From contig QXEO01000234.1 of assembly GCA_007115705.1 (NCBI GenBank), forward strand, positions 810,064 to 874,063: a stretch of 64,000 nt of DNA, given 5' to 3'. The notes below the pieces were generated by a model, which had not been told where the DNA came from, made no database searches, and saw only the letters and a list, made by a program, of their open reading frames with translations. A program made the position numbers and the translations under genes. Source of the DNA: Dactylis glomerata. Taxonomy: Eukaryota; Streptophyta; Magnoliopsida; Poales; Poaceae. Shown piece after piece: positions 48,159 through 59,167 of this stretch. The number at the start of each line of letters is the position of its first letter. Positions within the stretch are counted from its first letter, which is position 1.

Positions 48159-49535
48159 TCAAGTAATTTCAAGTGATGAAGCATCAAGTTCATAATTTGC
48201 TCTAAGAATAGAGTCAGAACGTAATTTATTTCTCTTTCTAGGGAAGTGTTCTATACCTTTCTTGAGTGGGAATTGATATTTAATGGTGCCTTTCTTCATA
48301 TCAATAATAGCACCAACAGTTCTAAGAAAAGGTCTTCCCAAAATAATAGGACAAGAAGCATTGCATTCAATATCCAAAATAAGGAAATCAACGGGAACAA
48401 GGTTATTGTTAACCATAATAAGAACATCATTAATCCTTCCCAAAGGTTTCTTCTTAGCAACATCAGCAAGAGGAACATCAAAATAACAATTTTCAAGCGG
48501 TGGTAAACCAAGCATATCATAAATTTTTCTAGGCATAATAGTAATACTTGCACCAAGATTAAATAAAGCATGATAATCAAAATCATTCACATTCATCTCA
48601 ATTTTGGGAATCGAAACCTTTTGTTTCAACTTTTCCTCCCTAATTTGCATGAGAGCATTCGTAATATGCTTTGTAAAAGCCACATACATAGAACTAGCAT
48701 TAGGAATTAAAGCAAGCTTTTGCAAGAACAAAATTAATTCAGAGATATTACAACCATCAACATCAAAATCATTAAAGGTAGTAGAACTATGGTCTCCCAT
48801 ACTCTGAAAAATTTCAGCACTTTTATTTGAAAAAGTTTTAGCAGTTTTAGGCTTTTTAGCACAAGGAGTAGGAGTTTTCTCTACACCAATCAAAGTAGGA
48901 GGCGTGCTAGCATTTGAAACAACATCACTAGTGGTGGAAATAGTACAAACCTTCATATTTCTAGCCATCTCATCTTCTCTTTCCCACCTAGCATGCAATT
49001 CTGCTAACATCCTAATATTATCATCAATTCTAACTTGAATGACATTCAAAGTCTTGCTTTCTTTCACATCATGAGGCAAAACCTTTAGTTTCAGAAGTTC
49101 AACATCAAGAGCAAGGTTATCAACTTTAGAAGCAAGAATATCAATTTTACCCAACTTTTCCTCAACAGACTTATTAAAAGCAGTTTGTTTACTAATGAAG
49201 TCCTTGAGAATGACTTCAAGATCAGAGGGTGTGCTCCTAGTGTTGTTGGAGGAATTACCATAAGAATTGCCATAACCATTACCATTGGTAGAAGGATACG
49301 GCCTATAATTGTTGCTACCAAAATTGTTCCTATAAGCACTGTTGAAATTATTATTTCTAATGAAGTTTACATCAACATGCTCTTCTTGAGAAACCAAAGA
49401 GGCTAAAGGAACGTTATTAGGATCAACATGAGCTCTATCATTAGCAAGCATAGCCATAATGGTATCAATCTTATCACTCAAGGAAGAGGTTTCTTCAATA
49501 GAATTTACCTTCTTACCTTGTGGAGCTCTCTCGGT
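48159..49535 (-). pseudogene. Element C: C-terminal gag plus retropepsin-like domain, fused
   Basis: A single open frame of about 440 codons carrying the second half of Athila gag (asparagine-rich linker, coiled-coil-like segment) followed in frame by the protease-like domain with the PIILGRPFLRT segment. The residue expected to be the catalytic aspartate is asparagine here (N-L-G-A-S, about 48562), so the protease should be inactive. The frame is offset from the N-terminal gag by an 8-bp loss at 49535/49536. D shows the same region with the bases present. Confidence 0.8.
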
Positions 49536-50175
49536 CAGAATAATTTACCATCATATTATCAAGGAGCTTCGTCGCGGCGCCCAAGGTGATGGACATAAAG
49601 GTACCTCCAGCAGCTGAATCTAAGAGATTTCTTGAAGAAAAATTTAGTCCTTCATAAAAGGTTTGGATAATCATCCAAGTAGTCAGTCCATGAGTGGGAC
49701 AATTCTTTATCAAAGATTTCATTCTTTCCCAAGCTTGAGCAACATGTTCACTATCAAACTGTTTAAACCTCATAATATCACTTCTCAAAGATATAATCTT
49801 AGCAGGAGGATAATATTTTCCAATAAAAGCATCCTTACACTTAACCCAAGAATCAATACTATTTCTAGGCAAAGATAGCAACCAATCCTTAGCTATTCCT
49901 CTTAAAGAGAAATGAAACAACTTAAGCTTAATAATATCTCTATCTACATCCTTATACTTTTGCATCTCACATAGCTCAACAAAATTGTTGAGATGAGCTG
50001 CAGCATCATCAGTACTAACACCAGAAAATTGCTCTTTCATAACAAGATTTAACAAAGAAGGTTTAATCTCATAAAAATTTGCCTCAGGAGCAGGTGGCGC
50101 AATAGGAGTGCAGATAAAATCATTGTTGTTTGTGCTAGTAAAGTCACACAACTTGGTGTTCTCAGGAGTACTCAT
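49536..50175 (-). pseudogene. Element C: N-terminal gag fragment
   Basis: Begins at ATG 50175, matching the D gag start, and encodes the capsid core (DDAAAHLNNFVELCEMQ, DWLLSLP, YYPPAK, CPTHGLTTW). The frame breaks at 49535/49536 where eight bases present in D (about 34055) are absent, leading to a stop at 49513. About 213 codons match D gag before the break. Confidence 0.8.
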
Positions 50176-50343
50176 TCTAACAAGACTACAAGCAGACAAG
50201 CAAAATTAACAACTATAAAGGAACTAATTTTTTTTGTATTTTTGATAAAAAGATGCAAGCAAAAATAAAGTAAAGAAAATAAGCAAAACAATAACAAAGT
50301 AAAAGATTGGAAGCGAGAGACTCCCCTTGCAGAAATCCTCTAT

Positions 50344-50362
50344 CTCCTCGGCAACGGCGCCA
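50344..50362 (-). other. Element C: primer-binding site
   Basis: On the minus strand TGGCGCCGTTGCCGAGGAG lies a few bases from the LTR end at 50369, as in D. Confidence 0.75.
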
Positions 50363-50368
50363 GAAAAA

Positions 50369-52003
50369 TGCTTGATAGGCGGTGCTTAGCCACCCAGTTG
50401 GGAACCCCAAGAGGAAGGTATGATGAGCACAGCGGCAAGTTTCCCTCGGTATGAAACCAAGGTTTAATCGAACCAGTACGAGAAAGAAACCACTTCCGAA
50501 GGTTGATGCTAGCTGGCTTGGCGATGCTCCAGACAATTTGTATATGGTGCCTATCTAGGCGAAGCTCTGCACCAGCAGCAATGTGGAATCTGCACACAAC
50601 ACAACCAAAGTACTTTGTCCCAACTAGCAGTGAGGTTGTCAATCTCACCGGTTTGCTGTAAACAAAGGATTAAACATATCATGTGGTAAAAAATAGTTGT
50701 TTGCAAGAAAGTAAATAATGCTTGTAAAAAGGTAAACGGTAATATAAATGTAAAAGAATGGACCAGGGTCCATAGTTCACTAGAGGTGTCTCTCCATAAA
50801 GATAAATAACATGCTGGGTAAACAAATTACAGTTGGGCAATTGACAGAATAAAGAATGCAAGCAATGCATGTACATGTCATGAGGATCACTATGAGATTC
50901 ACGTGGGCATTACAACATAATACATAGACCGTAATCCAACTGCATCTATGACTAATAATCCACCCGCTGGATATCATCCGAACAACCGTTGGGTATTAAG
51001 TTGCAAGCAACAGATTATCGCCTTAAACAAAGTGTGTAAAGTAAACAATACAAATGTCCTTGGATACAAGATTGTTGTTTTCTCCCTAGTAGCAATAGCA
51101 CATCTACAACTTTAGAGGTTGTTGTCACTCCCCCAAGTTACCAGAGGCATGGACCCACTATCGAGCATAAATACTCCCTCTTGGAGTTACTAGCATCTAC
51201 TCGGCCAAGATATCTACTAGCAACGGAGAGCATGCAAGATCATAAACAACATAGAGATGATAAATCATAAATCAACTTGACATAGTACTCAATATTCATC
51301 GGATCCCAACAAACACAACATGTAGAATTACATAACGATGATCTTGATCATGATAGGCAGCTCACAAGATCTAAACATGAAGCACATGGAGGAGAAGACA
51401 TCCATCTAGCTACTGCTATGGACCCATAGTCCAAGGTAGACTACTCACACATCACTCCGGAGGCAGGCATGGTGATGAAAAAGGCCTCTGGTGGTGATTC
51501 CCCTCTCCGGCAGGGTGCCGGGAAGAGCTTCTGGACCCTCTCGATCTTGCATCGACGATGCCGGCGGCTTGCAGTATGTTTTCTGGAAAAGAGTTTGGAC
51601 CTTTAGGGTTTTCTCAATGAAGTGAATATATAGGCGGAAGGGCGATGTCAGGGGATGGACCAGGCGGTCACACCCCCTGGTGGCGCGGGCTAGGGCTAGG
51701 CTGCGCCACCCTAGGGTGTGGCTGGCCCCTGGTCCGTCTCCTACTCTCCTTTGGACTTCGTCTTCGTGTCAGGTAATTAGGGACTTTGGCTTTTGTTTTT
51801 TCCAATTCCGAGAATATTTCCTGTGGAACTTTTCTGAAACACAAAAATAGCAGAAAACAGGGAACCGGCACTGTGACATCTTATTAATAGGTTAGTTCCG
51901 GAAAATGCATAAAAACGCCATGAAGTGTGAACAAAACACAAAGCAAATGGTGCATAAACAAGCATGGAGCATAAAAAATTATAGATACGTTTGGGACGTA
52001 TCA
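50369..52003 (-). repeat. Element C: 5' LTR, 1635 bp
   Basis: On the minus strand it begins TGATACGTCCCAAACG at 52003 and ends CTATCAAGCA at 50369. GGAGT follows at 52004-52008; its partner duplication cannot be checked because the other end of C is truncated. Contains the uninterrupted target site of B at about 51058-51070. Confidence 0.85.
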
Positions 52004-52390
52004 GGAGTCCATGAGGAAAGTATTACCTGCATGGAGCACATGGGGAAATAAGGCCACGAAGGCCCTAAGACTTGTCGTGTAAGGCTAGTCTACGATTAGG
52101 TCTTCGCATAATATGTAACCTCCCCGGACACTGGCACCCGAGACCTGGCCTACTATATAAAGGCTAGGAGGAGTTGATGGGGAGGCTTTCTCGCAACCCT
52201 GATACTATCCGCCTTAGGCAAGATTGCATCGACACCACCATAGCCATCAAGGCGCCCCTGTAATCATCATCATCATCAATCAAGATCAGACAAGCAGGAG
52301 TAGGTTTTATCTCCTACGGAGGGTCCAAACCTTGGTAAATTGTGCCTTTTCCCGTGTTTGTCAGCCGACAATTTCACCAACGCGTCTCTT
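52004..52390 (+). mobile_element. LTR remnant of another Gypsy-type element
   Basis: Contains a TATA-like ACTATATAAAGG at about 52152-52163, a CATCATCATCATC run at about 52266, and the phrases AAGCAGGAGTAGG and GGGTCCAAACCTTGGTAAA common in LTRs of large grass Gypsy elements. Orientation plus. Element C inserted into or next to it. Boundaries are uncertain. Confidence 0.5.
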
Positions 52391-53150
52391 TCCATAAACC
52401 CTAGTCCATCATCCGTGACCATTGTCGTGGTGACCCCACGTCACTTATAGCTAAAAGTGGACCGGGGATCATGGTTTCACTTGATCTCTCTCGCTCATAA
52501 ACATGGTGGTGGTGATAAGCACAAATGAATAACTTAAGAGGATGCAAGCAAATAATTAAGTAGTCATTGATAAGTATAGACATGGGTATCCCATTCAAAC
52601 ATAGAGTTGATGCAACACAACTTCCTAATACTCCTTAGCAAGGGAAAATTTCTCAAGTTAAATTTAAGAACTAATAGAGTATTGCCTTAAGATCTACAAC
52701 ATGATGTTGAATACAATTGCACTACCTTTGAGCAAATAAGACCATCCCTTCTGTCACTGGACGACATAAAACACAAGCAATTATTTATCTCTAGTGAGGC
52801 AATCAACAGGAAGATAAAAGCCATGGAAGCACCTAGAATTTTGTCACCTTCCTATGCATACCACCAGATTACTCTGCTAATGCACACATCCCCCCACACA
52901 TCCTAGCATACTAGTTTGATCAGAACAAAGCACATAAACGGTGTAACATATACATCTATCAATACATGCATCAAAACAACTAGCAATTTTTTTTATTTTG
53001 AAATGTCTTAATTTGAATTTTAAAGCTTCAAAGTGCATATAAAAAGAGCTCCCTAGAGCCCGAGCTCCTTTTAGGATTTCCGATGATTTTAGAGAAAGTA
53101 AACCCGAGAATATTGTTACTTCCTCTGTTCACTATTGTAAGGTTCTGAAG
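52391..53150. other. Intergenic DNA, no feature seen
   Basis: AT-rich sequence without a convincing open frame, repeat boundary or RNA gene. Confidence 0.5.
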
Positions 53151-53152
53151 TA

Positions 53153-53389
53153 CTCCCTCCATACCGGATTATTGGGCAAATATGTATTTTAAGACAAACT
53201 TTAGCCATTAATTTTAGTAAAAAAAATCTAAAATATTTGACATAAAAATTATACCATTGGAAAGCTCTTTTGAATATGAATCCAATGGTATAATTTTTAT
53301 ATAATATATCTTATATTTTCTTGACTAAAATTAAAGGTCAAAGTTTATCTCAAAATACGCATTTGCCATGTAATCCGGCATGGAGGGAG
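53153..53389. mobile_element. Stowaway (Tc1/mariner) MITE
   Basis: 237 bp with terminal inverted repeats of about 29 bp with mismatches: CTCCCTCCATACCGGATTA at the left, and its near reverse complement at the right. Flanked by the TA target duplication (53151-53152 and 53390-53391). The inner sequence is AT-rich and itself partly palindromic around a shared CCATTGGA/TCCAATGG. It lies about 510 bp upstream of the CASP-like start codon. Confidence 0.9.
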
Positions 53390-53391
53390 TA

Positions 53392-53897
53392 TTACCTTCG
53401 TTCTAAGGAAAGCTAATTTCGGAACGGTATTGTACTGGAGTAGAAGTTATGTTTCCATATCCATTTTCCGGATTCCCGGTTTTATACCCAACCCCTAGCC
53501 CCTACCCTGGATAAAAGGGTCACCGGCGCGCAACGCATGTGGCACACGCGGCCGCTGCAAGCGCACACCAAGGAGAAACCAGTGACGCGATCGCAGACGC
53601 GACGCAGCTGCCTGCCCGCCTTGGGTTTGCGAACGTGATCAATCCACTTGTCTCGTCGCTGCCTCCGTTCGACACTCGCCCATACGGTACCGCCACCGCG
53701 CCATTAACTCCGCGCATTCAAGCCACTCCGCTGCGCTCCAACCACCCTCCCTGTCCTCCTCCTCCTCGCCTTAAATGCGCGCCTCCCCCTCGCCCGATCC
53801 CCCTTCCCTTCAAGCACACGAGAAGGTAGGATTGTGGGGGAGCTTGAGCTCTTGTGGTACGTCTTCTCCGACGTTGGCTCTTGCTGCTCCGCGTGAG
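53392..53897 (+). promoter_or_regulatory. Promoter and 5' leader of the CASP-like gene
   Basis: The sequence becomes GC- and CpG-rich from about 53520. A TATA-like GATAAAAGG at about 53510-53518 and a weaker CCTTAAATG at about 53769 are candidate core elements; the start site cannot be fixed. An ATG at 53775 is in frame with the main start and unbroken, so use of an upstream start would add 41 residues. Confidence 0.45.
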
Positions 53898-55145
53898 ATG
53901 TCGAAGATGGCGGACGAGAAGGTGATGGGGCCGCCGGCGAGCGGCGGCGGAGCGGAGGACGGGATGCTCGCGGGGGAGCTGTCGTCCGCGGAGGCGCGGG
54001 TCCGGCCGCTCGAGACGCTGCTGCGCGCCGCGCCGCTCGGCCTCTGCGTCGCCGCCATGGCCGTCATGCTCCGCGACACCCAGACCAACGAGTACGGCAC
54101 CGTCTCCTACTCCGACCTCGGCGGATTCAAGTACGTTGCTTCCTCCTCCGTCCCTGCAGTTCCTGGGCTCCTTACTTGGTTCTTCCCCCTCGCTCTGCTC
54201 CCGCATCGGATCATGCCTGTCCTAATTACCTTGTCTTTTTGGCGCAAAATCGAAGGTACCTGGTTTACGCAAACGGCCTGTGCGCGGCCTACTCGCTGGT
54301 CTCCGCGTTCTACACTGCTGTGCCGCGGCCGGCGACGCTGGCCCGCTCCTGGATCGTCTTCCTCCTAGATCAGGTCATTCACGAATTCCTCCTCTCCTGC
54401 TCTTCCTTTACTGCGTCGCTAACTACTGTATTAGAATAGTTGGTTGCAGATTAGTTAGATCGAGCTATGCGTTCTTTTCTGTCCCACACCTAATATCCAG
54501 TCAATTCTGCTTTTCATATTAAAAACCAGTCCTGTAAAATCTGTGCGTGTTCCCCTTTATTGTTATGCAGTTTTCAGAGCAGAGGATTTCAGTAGTAGGT
54601 GTTATAATCAGAATAATTTGTACAAGCAAGCTTAATTAGTTTGAGCCAATTGTCTTGGTCATGCTCACACTAAGCTTCACCAGTCACCACTCTCCAGATC
54701 CCTGCATTCACTCTTCTTGCAACGAGGCTGCACGGCACAATTTTGCCTAGTGACTGGAGTTAGTTCATCATTCAGTAAATGTACCGTATGTTTGTTGGTT
54801 TTGGTTGCTCATCAAGCGGACCGCTCGATAAATGTACCCTATGTTAACATTTGATACCGATCGATGCAGGTGTTCACTTACCTGATCCTGGCGGCCGGCG
54901 CCGCGTCGGCGGAGCTGCTCTACCTGGCGTACAACGGCGACAAGGAGGTCACCTGGAGCGAGGCGTGCGGCGTGTTCGGGGGGTTCTGCCGGCAGGCCCG
55001 GACGTCGGTGGCCATCACCTTCGGCTCCGTCGTCTGCTACATCGTCCTCTCCCTCATCTCCTCCTACCGCCTCTTCAGCGCCTACGACGCACCCATGCCG
55101 TCGCACGGCAACAAGGGCGTCGAGATCGCCGCCTTCCCGCGCTGA
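53898..55145 (+). CDS. CASP-like membrane protein (CASPL2-type, DUF588), three exons
   Basis: Exons 53898-54130, 54256-54373 and 54870-55145 join with GT-AG introns (125 and 496 bp) to give 208 residues, normal for the family. Four membrane helices are visible at about residues 41-58, 79-98, 110-137 and 162-186, with short cytosolic ends. An arginine at the start of helix 1 (R43) and an aspartate in helix 3 (D116) match the conserved pair of CASP proteins. The first outer loop carries YSDLGGF, typical of CASPL2 members; the second loop has two cysteines (150, 157). Such proteins form plasma-membrane scaffolds (CASPs guide Casparian-strip wall deposition); the role of this member is not known. 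ATG 53907, with a better context (AAGATGGCG), and the upstream ATG 53775 are alternative starts. No defect is seen. Confidence 0.92.
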
Positions 55146-56901
55146 AGCTGAGCCATGATCGATCAGGGACGAACGGTGTCGCTAGCTACAACCTGATGGA
55201 TCAAAACACGTACGTGTACTTAGTAGTATCGCTGGGTGTGCGTATTGTGTAGGCGAACGAAATAATCTGTATGGGTTTATAGTTAATTTCCAGCTACATA
55301 TAGTGCATCTGCATTTCACTTGATTATATACTACTCCTACTACTACGGCTAGCTTTGATTGTTTTTCTGTGATGAATTAATTGGTGCCCCAGGCAGCTAT
55401 GCCTGTAGCAGGAGCATGTAACTACGGCAAAAGAAGTCACAGTCACAGAAGGCTCTCTAAAGTCTCTGAAACTGGTTAGCAGGCAGCTATGCTGTGCATG
55501 TAGCACTAAACCTTGTTGACAGGGTCCTCAGCTACACTTTTAAACTTTAAACTTTTTTTTGCAATTCTCGTATGTTTGACCATGTAATTAAGCTCCATAT
55601 AAACTTCAAATTCAAGCAATCATAATTCCCTTTTATTGTCCACACAGAAGGCAAATTTTCAACTATTTTAAATTCAAATGTTCAAAATGGTTATGTTTAA
55701 ATTGAGAAAATGGACCGAGATACACACATCATATAATCACAAATGTTCATCATCATATCAACTGTATCATCCCAAATAATTCGTAATCACCCATCATCCA
55801 AATGCATATACGTATTAAAAACTAAAAACAAAATCATCCAAATATGATCATGGAAGAAGGCATTTTTATTGTACATCAGACTAATATTTATTTTCGTTTG
55901 TAGTATTAAGTTGATCCAACGGTTGATATGATCCCCTAAGAATTTGGCTCTAGTATCGTTCGGTAAATTCTTTTGCGTATAAATACTCTTACGCCATAAT
56001 TGCGCAATAGCACAGTCAATATTACAAATAATTTGTTCGTCCGGGACATAAACGTTCCCACTTTATGGTGAGACTAACATCATATAATTGCACAACAAAG
56101 AAGAAAAAGTTTCATATGGACAAATGATAGATCTGGATCTACTAATTCAAAGGTTTGAAATTTTGGTAGATTTGTCATTTTTATGAGTCTAAAATACAAT
56201 GAGTTTCGGATTGATTTTTTGTATACTAGTATATGTCGTAATTATCTGCATCAAGATTTTTTGTCCTGATTTTTTTAAAACTTTCAAATGTCATTTTCGC
56301 ATTTTCAAAAAAAAAAAAAAAATACATGGAGCTCGACCTCTATTTGTCCACTCTCAAATAAATGAAAAATACATCACTCTGATATCAAATATCACATTAT
56401 AGCTCTCTAAACAGAAACATCCTTGCTAGAGAATTAACCATAACATCATAATCATCATTATGAGCCTTTATAACCTTTTAGTCCGTGTATGCACCAACAT
56501 AATACTTTAGCATAATGGCTCAACATTTTTAGGACGGCGGAAAACCAAACCATGCGGCCATTAACATATGTGGTCGAAATCCATTAGTGCCACGTCATTA
56601 AGAAATGTCATAATTATGACAATAACATAGCAAGTTTCCGAGTAAATTACTGGAAAGTAGTAGAGATCACTAGCATCATAAGGAATTGCAGATAAAAATT
56701 TCATATGTGCTCGTGCACATACAATATTCCACACTTAAATTTAAAACATTTCATGTTCATAAAATGCTCTGAAAAATATAAGGGCTTGAAAAATTCATCA
56801 TAAATTATGAGCCATATTATTCTTACTCCATACCAGTATAGGTATTTCTCGTATCTCTAGGTCATCAATTTGAGAAATAATTAAATTATGAAATATAAGA
56901 T
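55146..56901. other. 3' UTR and AT-rich intergenic DNA
   Basis: The first 200 bp or so are probably the CASP-like 3' UTR, with AATAAT-type signals near 55260. The 13-bp word CAGGCAGCTATGC occurs at about 55391 and 55483. A pure A run lies near 56309-56324. No gene or recognisable element otherwise. Confidence 0.5.
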
Positions 56902-56906
56902 CATAC
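56902..56906. repeat. Target-site duplication CATAC, left copy (element G)
   Basis: CATAC directly before the TGTGG LTR edge, repeated at 61787-61791. Confidence 0.92.
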
Positions 56907-57077
56907 TGTGGAAAGTATTTGGTGCATCGATAGATTGATTGATCGTGCACAAGGCACATATATAGGTACAGGGGTGTGACCGGGTCTAGTCTCCTAATGA
57001 ATACAGGGGGGGGAGAAAGACACTACAGGTACAACGTACAAAACCCTACCCTATACACGTACAAAATATGTTCAACA
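56907..57077 (-). repeat. Element G: 3' LTR, 171 bp
   Basis: On the minus strand starts TGTTGAACA and ends TTTCCACA. TATA-like CTATATATG near 56960. The G run at 57006-57013 has 8 bases here and 10 in the other LTR. Confidence 0.93.
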
Positions 57078-58010
57078 CCCCCCCCGCAGTCGAAGCGGCG
57101 CCTGTGACGCAAAGACTGGACCTGAAGCCCTCGAAGGTCGAGGTAGGAAGACCCTTCGTCATCACATCGGCGAACTGCTGATCGGTAGGTACATGAAGAA
57201 CACGAACACGACCAAGAGCGACGTGCTCCCGAACGAAGTGAATGTCGAGCTCGATATACTTCGTCCGGCGATGATGAACAGGATTAGCAGAGAGGTAAAC
57301 CGCGGAGACATTGTCACAGTAGACAATCGTGGCCTTGGGAACCTCGCAGAGCAACTCCTGTAGTAGCTGTCGTAGCCAGGAGCACTCGGCTACGGCATTA
57401 GCCACAGCCCTGTACTCAGCCTCAGCGCTCGAGCGTGAAACCGTGGGCTGTCGCTTGGACGACCACGATATCAGGGAGGGGCCGAGGTAGACGCAGTATC
57501 CAGAAGTGGAGCGTCGAGTGTCGGGACACCCAGCCCAGTCGGCGTCGGAGTAGGCGACAAGGCTGGTGTCGGTGGAGGCCGTCAGGGTGAGTCCCATAGA
57601 CATGGTGCCACGGATATACCGAAGAATCCGTTTCACCAGGGCCCAGTGGGTATCACGCGGAGCGTGCATGTGGAGACACACCTGCTGGACGGCATACTGT
57701 ATATCCGGCCGTGTCAGCGTGAGGTACTGAAGAGCACCGACGATGGAGCGATAGAAGGCAGCATCAGACGCTGGAGAGCCCTCGACAGCGGATACTTTGG
57801 CCTTCGTATCAACAGGCGTGGAAGCAGATTTGCAATTAAGCATGCCTGCACGCTCCAGAAGCTCATGCGCGTACTTCTGCTGATGCAGGAAGAACCCAGT
57901 GTCTCGGCGGACAACCTCGATGCCGAGGAAGTAGTGGAGAGCCCCCAAGTCCTTGAGGGCGAACTCAGCACTGAGCTGGGCTGTAATCTGCTGCAGGAGA
58001 GTCGTCGACG
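57046..58010 (-). pseudogene. Element G: C-terminal RT and RNase H
   Basis: Frame starts after a break just past the RT catalytic motif. It encodes the LKDLGALHYFLGIEV and QQKYAHELL segments of Copia RT, then RNase H with YSDADWAGCPDTRRSTSGY, SSKRQPTVSRSSAEAEYRA and the ending HVPTDQQFADVMTKGL. It continues into the LTR, stopping at 57046. All expected C-terminal motifs are present and uninterrupted. Confidence 0.88.
57078..57085 (-). other. Element G: polypurine tract
   Basis: Eight Gs on the minus strand directly upstream of the 3' LTR. Confidence 0.8.
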
Positions 58011-59167
58011 TACAGGAGGAGGTACGCAGTGGCGGCGCCCTGGTGGTACACAAACAGGGAGGCATCGGACCGTGTGGACCGGAACCCCTGCTGCTGAAGA
58101 AAGCCAGCCATCCGCTGGTACCAAGCTCGAGGCGCCTGCTTTAACCCATAAAGAGAACGGGAGAGCAGGCACACATGGTCCGGGAAGGCGCTGTCGACGA
58201 AACCAGTGGGGTGCTGACAGAACACCTGCTCGGTGAGATGCCCATGCAAGAAAGCATTGGACACATCGAGCTGGTGAACCGGCCAGGCGCGAGAGGCAGC
58301 GAGCTGAAGGACGACGCGAATCGTGCTCGGTTTGACAACCGGGGTGAAAGTGTCGATGAAGTCCACGCCTGCGCGCTGGCGAAAGCCGCGTACCACCCAG
58401 CGCGCCTTGTGGCGCTCGAGAGAACCGTTCGGGCGAGTCTTGTGCCGAAAGACCCACTTGCCGGTGATGACATTGGCATGAGGGGGTCGCGGCACGAGCT
58501 GCCACGTGCGGTTGCGCTGCAGAGCGTCGAACTCCTCGCGCATAGCAGCAAGCCAGTTCGGATCCCGAAGGGCAGTGCGAGCGGAGGAGGGCAGCGGAGA
58601 CGGCGCCGACGCCGACGTAGATGCAGCGTAGGCGTACTCGGGGTCGGTGTAGCGCGGATTGGGACGCCGGATCCTGGTCCGAGCGCGGGTGACTGCACCG
58701 TCGAGAGGTGCAGCCGCAGCAGGAGGAGGCGAAGCGGCCGGCGGCGCGGAAGGCGGGCCGGGCGCTGGCGCACGGGCGGGGGCTGCTGCCGGGGCCACGG
58801 TGGGCGCGGGCGCAGCCGGGGCCGCAGGGGGCGCGGGCGCTGCCAGGGCCGCAGAGGGCGCGGGCGCAGCCAGAGCCTCGATGCTGCTGGAGGGAGGTGC
58901 CTGCTGAAACGGAAAAACCAGCTCATCAAAGTAAACGTGTCGCGAAGTGTACACGCGATGGGATACGGGATCATAGCACCGGTAACCTTTGGTGTTGGGA
59001 GGGTAACCAATGAAGACACAGGGGACCGAATGAGGAGCGAGTTTGTGAGGAGTGGTGGACGCGGTGCTAGGATAACAAAGGCACCCGAAGATCCGAAGAC
59101 CATCGTACGACGGGGGGGCGCCGAAGAGGAGCTGATGAGGAGCATAATTCCAGCGAGGACGACATGG
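58011..59167 (-). pseudogene. Element G: linker and N-terminal RT
   Basis: Same frame as the integrase segment above, separated only by the TGA at 59168. Begins with the integrase C-terminal part, an A/P-rich low-complexity linker (about 58690-58900), then Copia RT blocks WLAAMREEFDAL, WVFRHKTRPNG, LDVSNAFLHGHL, SLYGLKQAPRAWY and the catalytic YVDD at about 58012-58023. Immediately after YVDD the residues normally conserved in Copia elements are absent and the frame shifts; TCGACG/CGACGAC words at the break suggest loss between short repeats. Confidence 0.88.

Noticed and set aside
53718..54206. Minus-strand frame opposite the CASP-like first exon
   Set aside because: An antisense shadow of GC-rich coding DNA without a domain; the plus strand has four membrane helices and correct splice sites.
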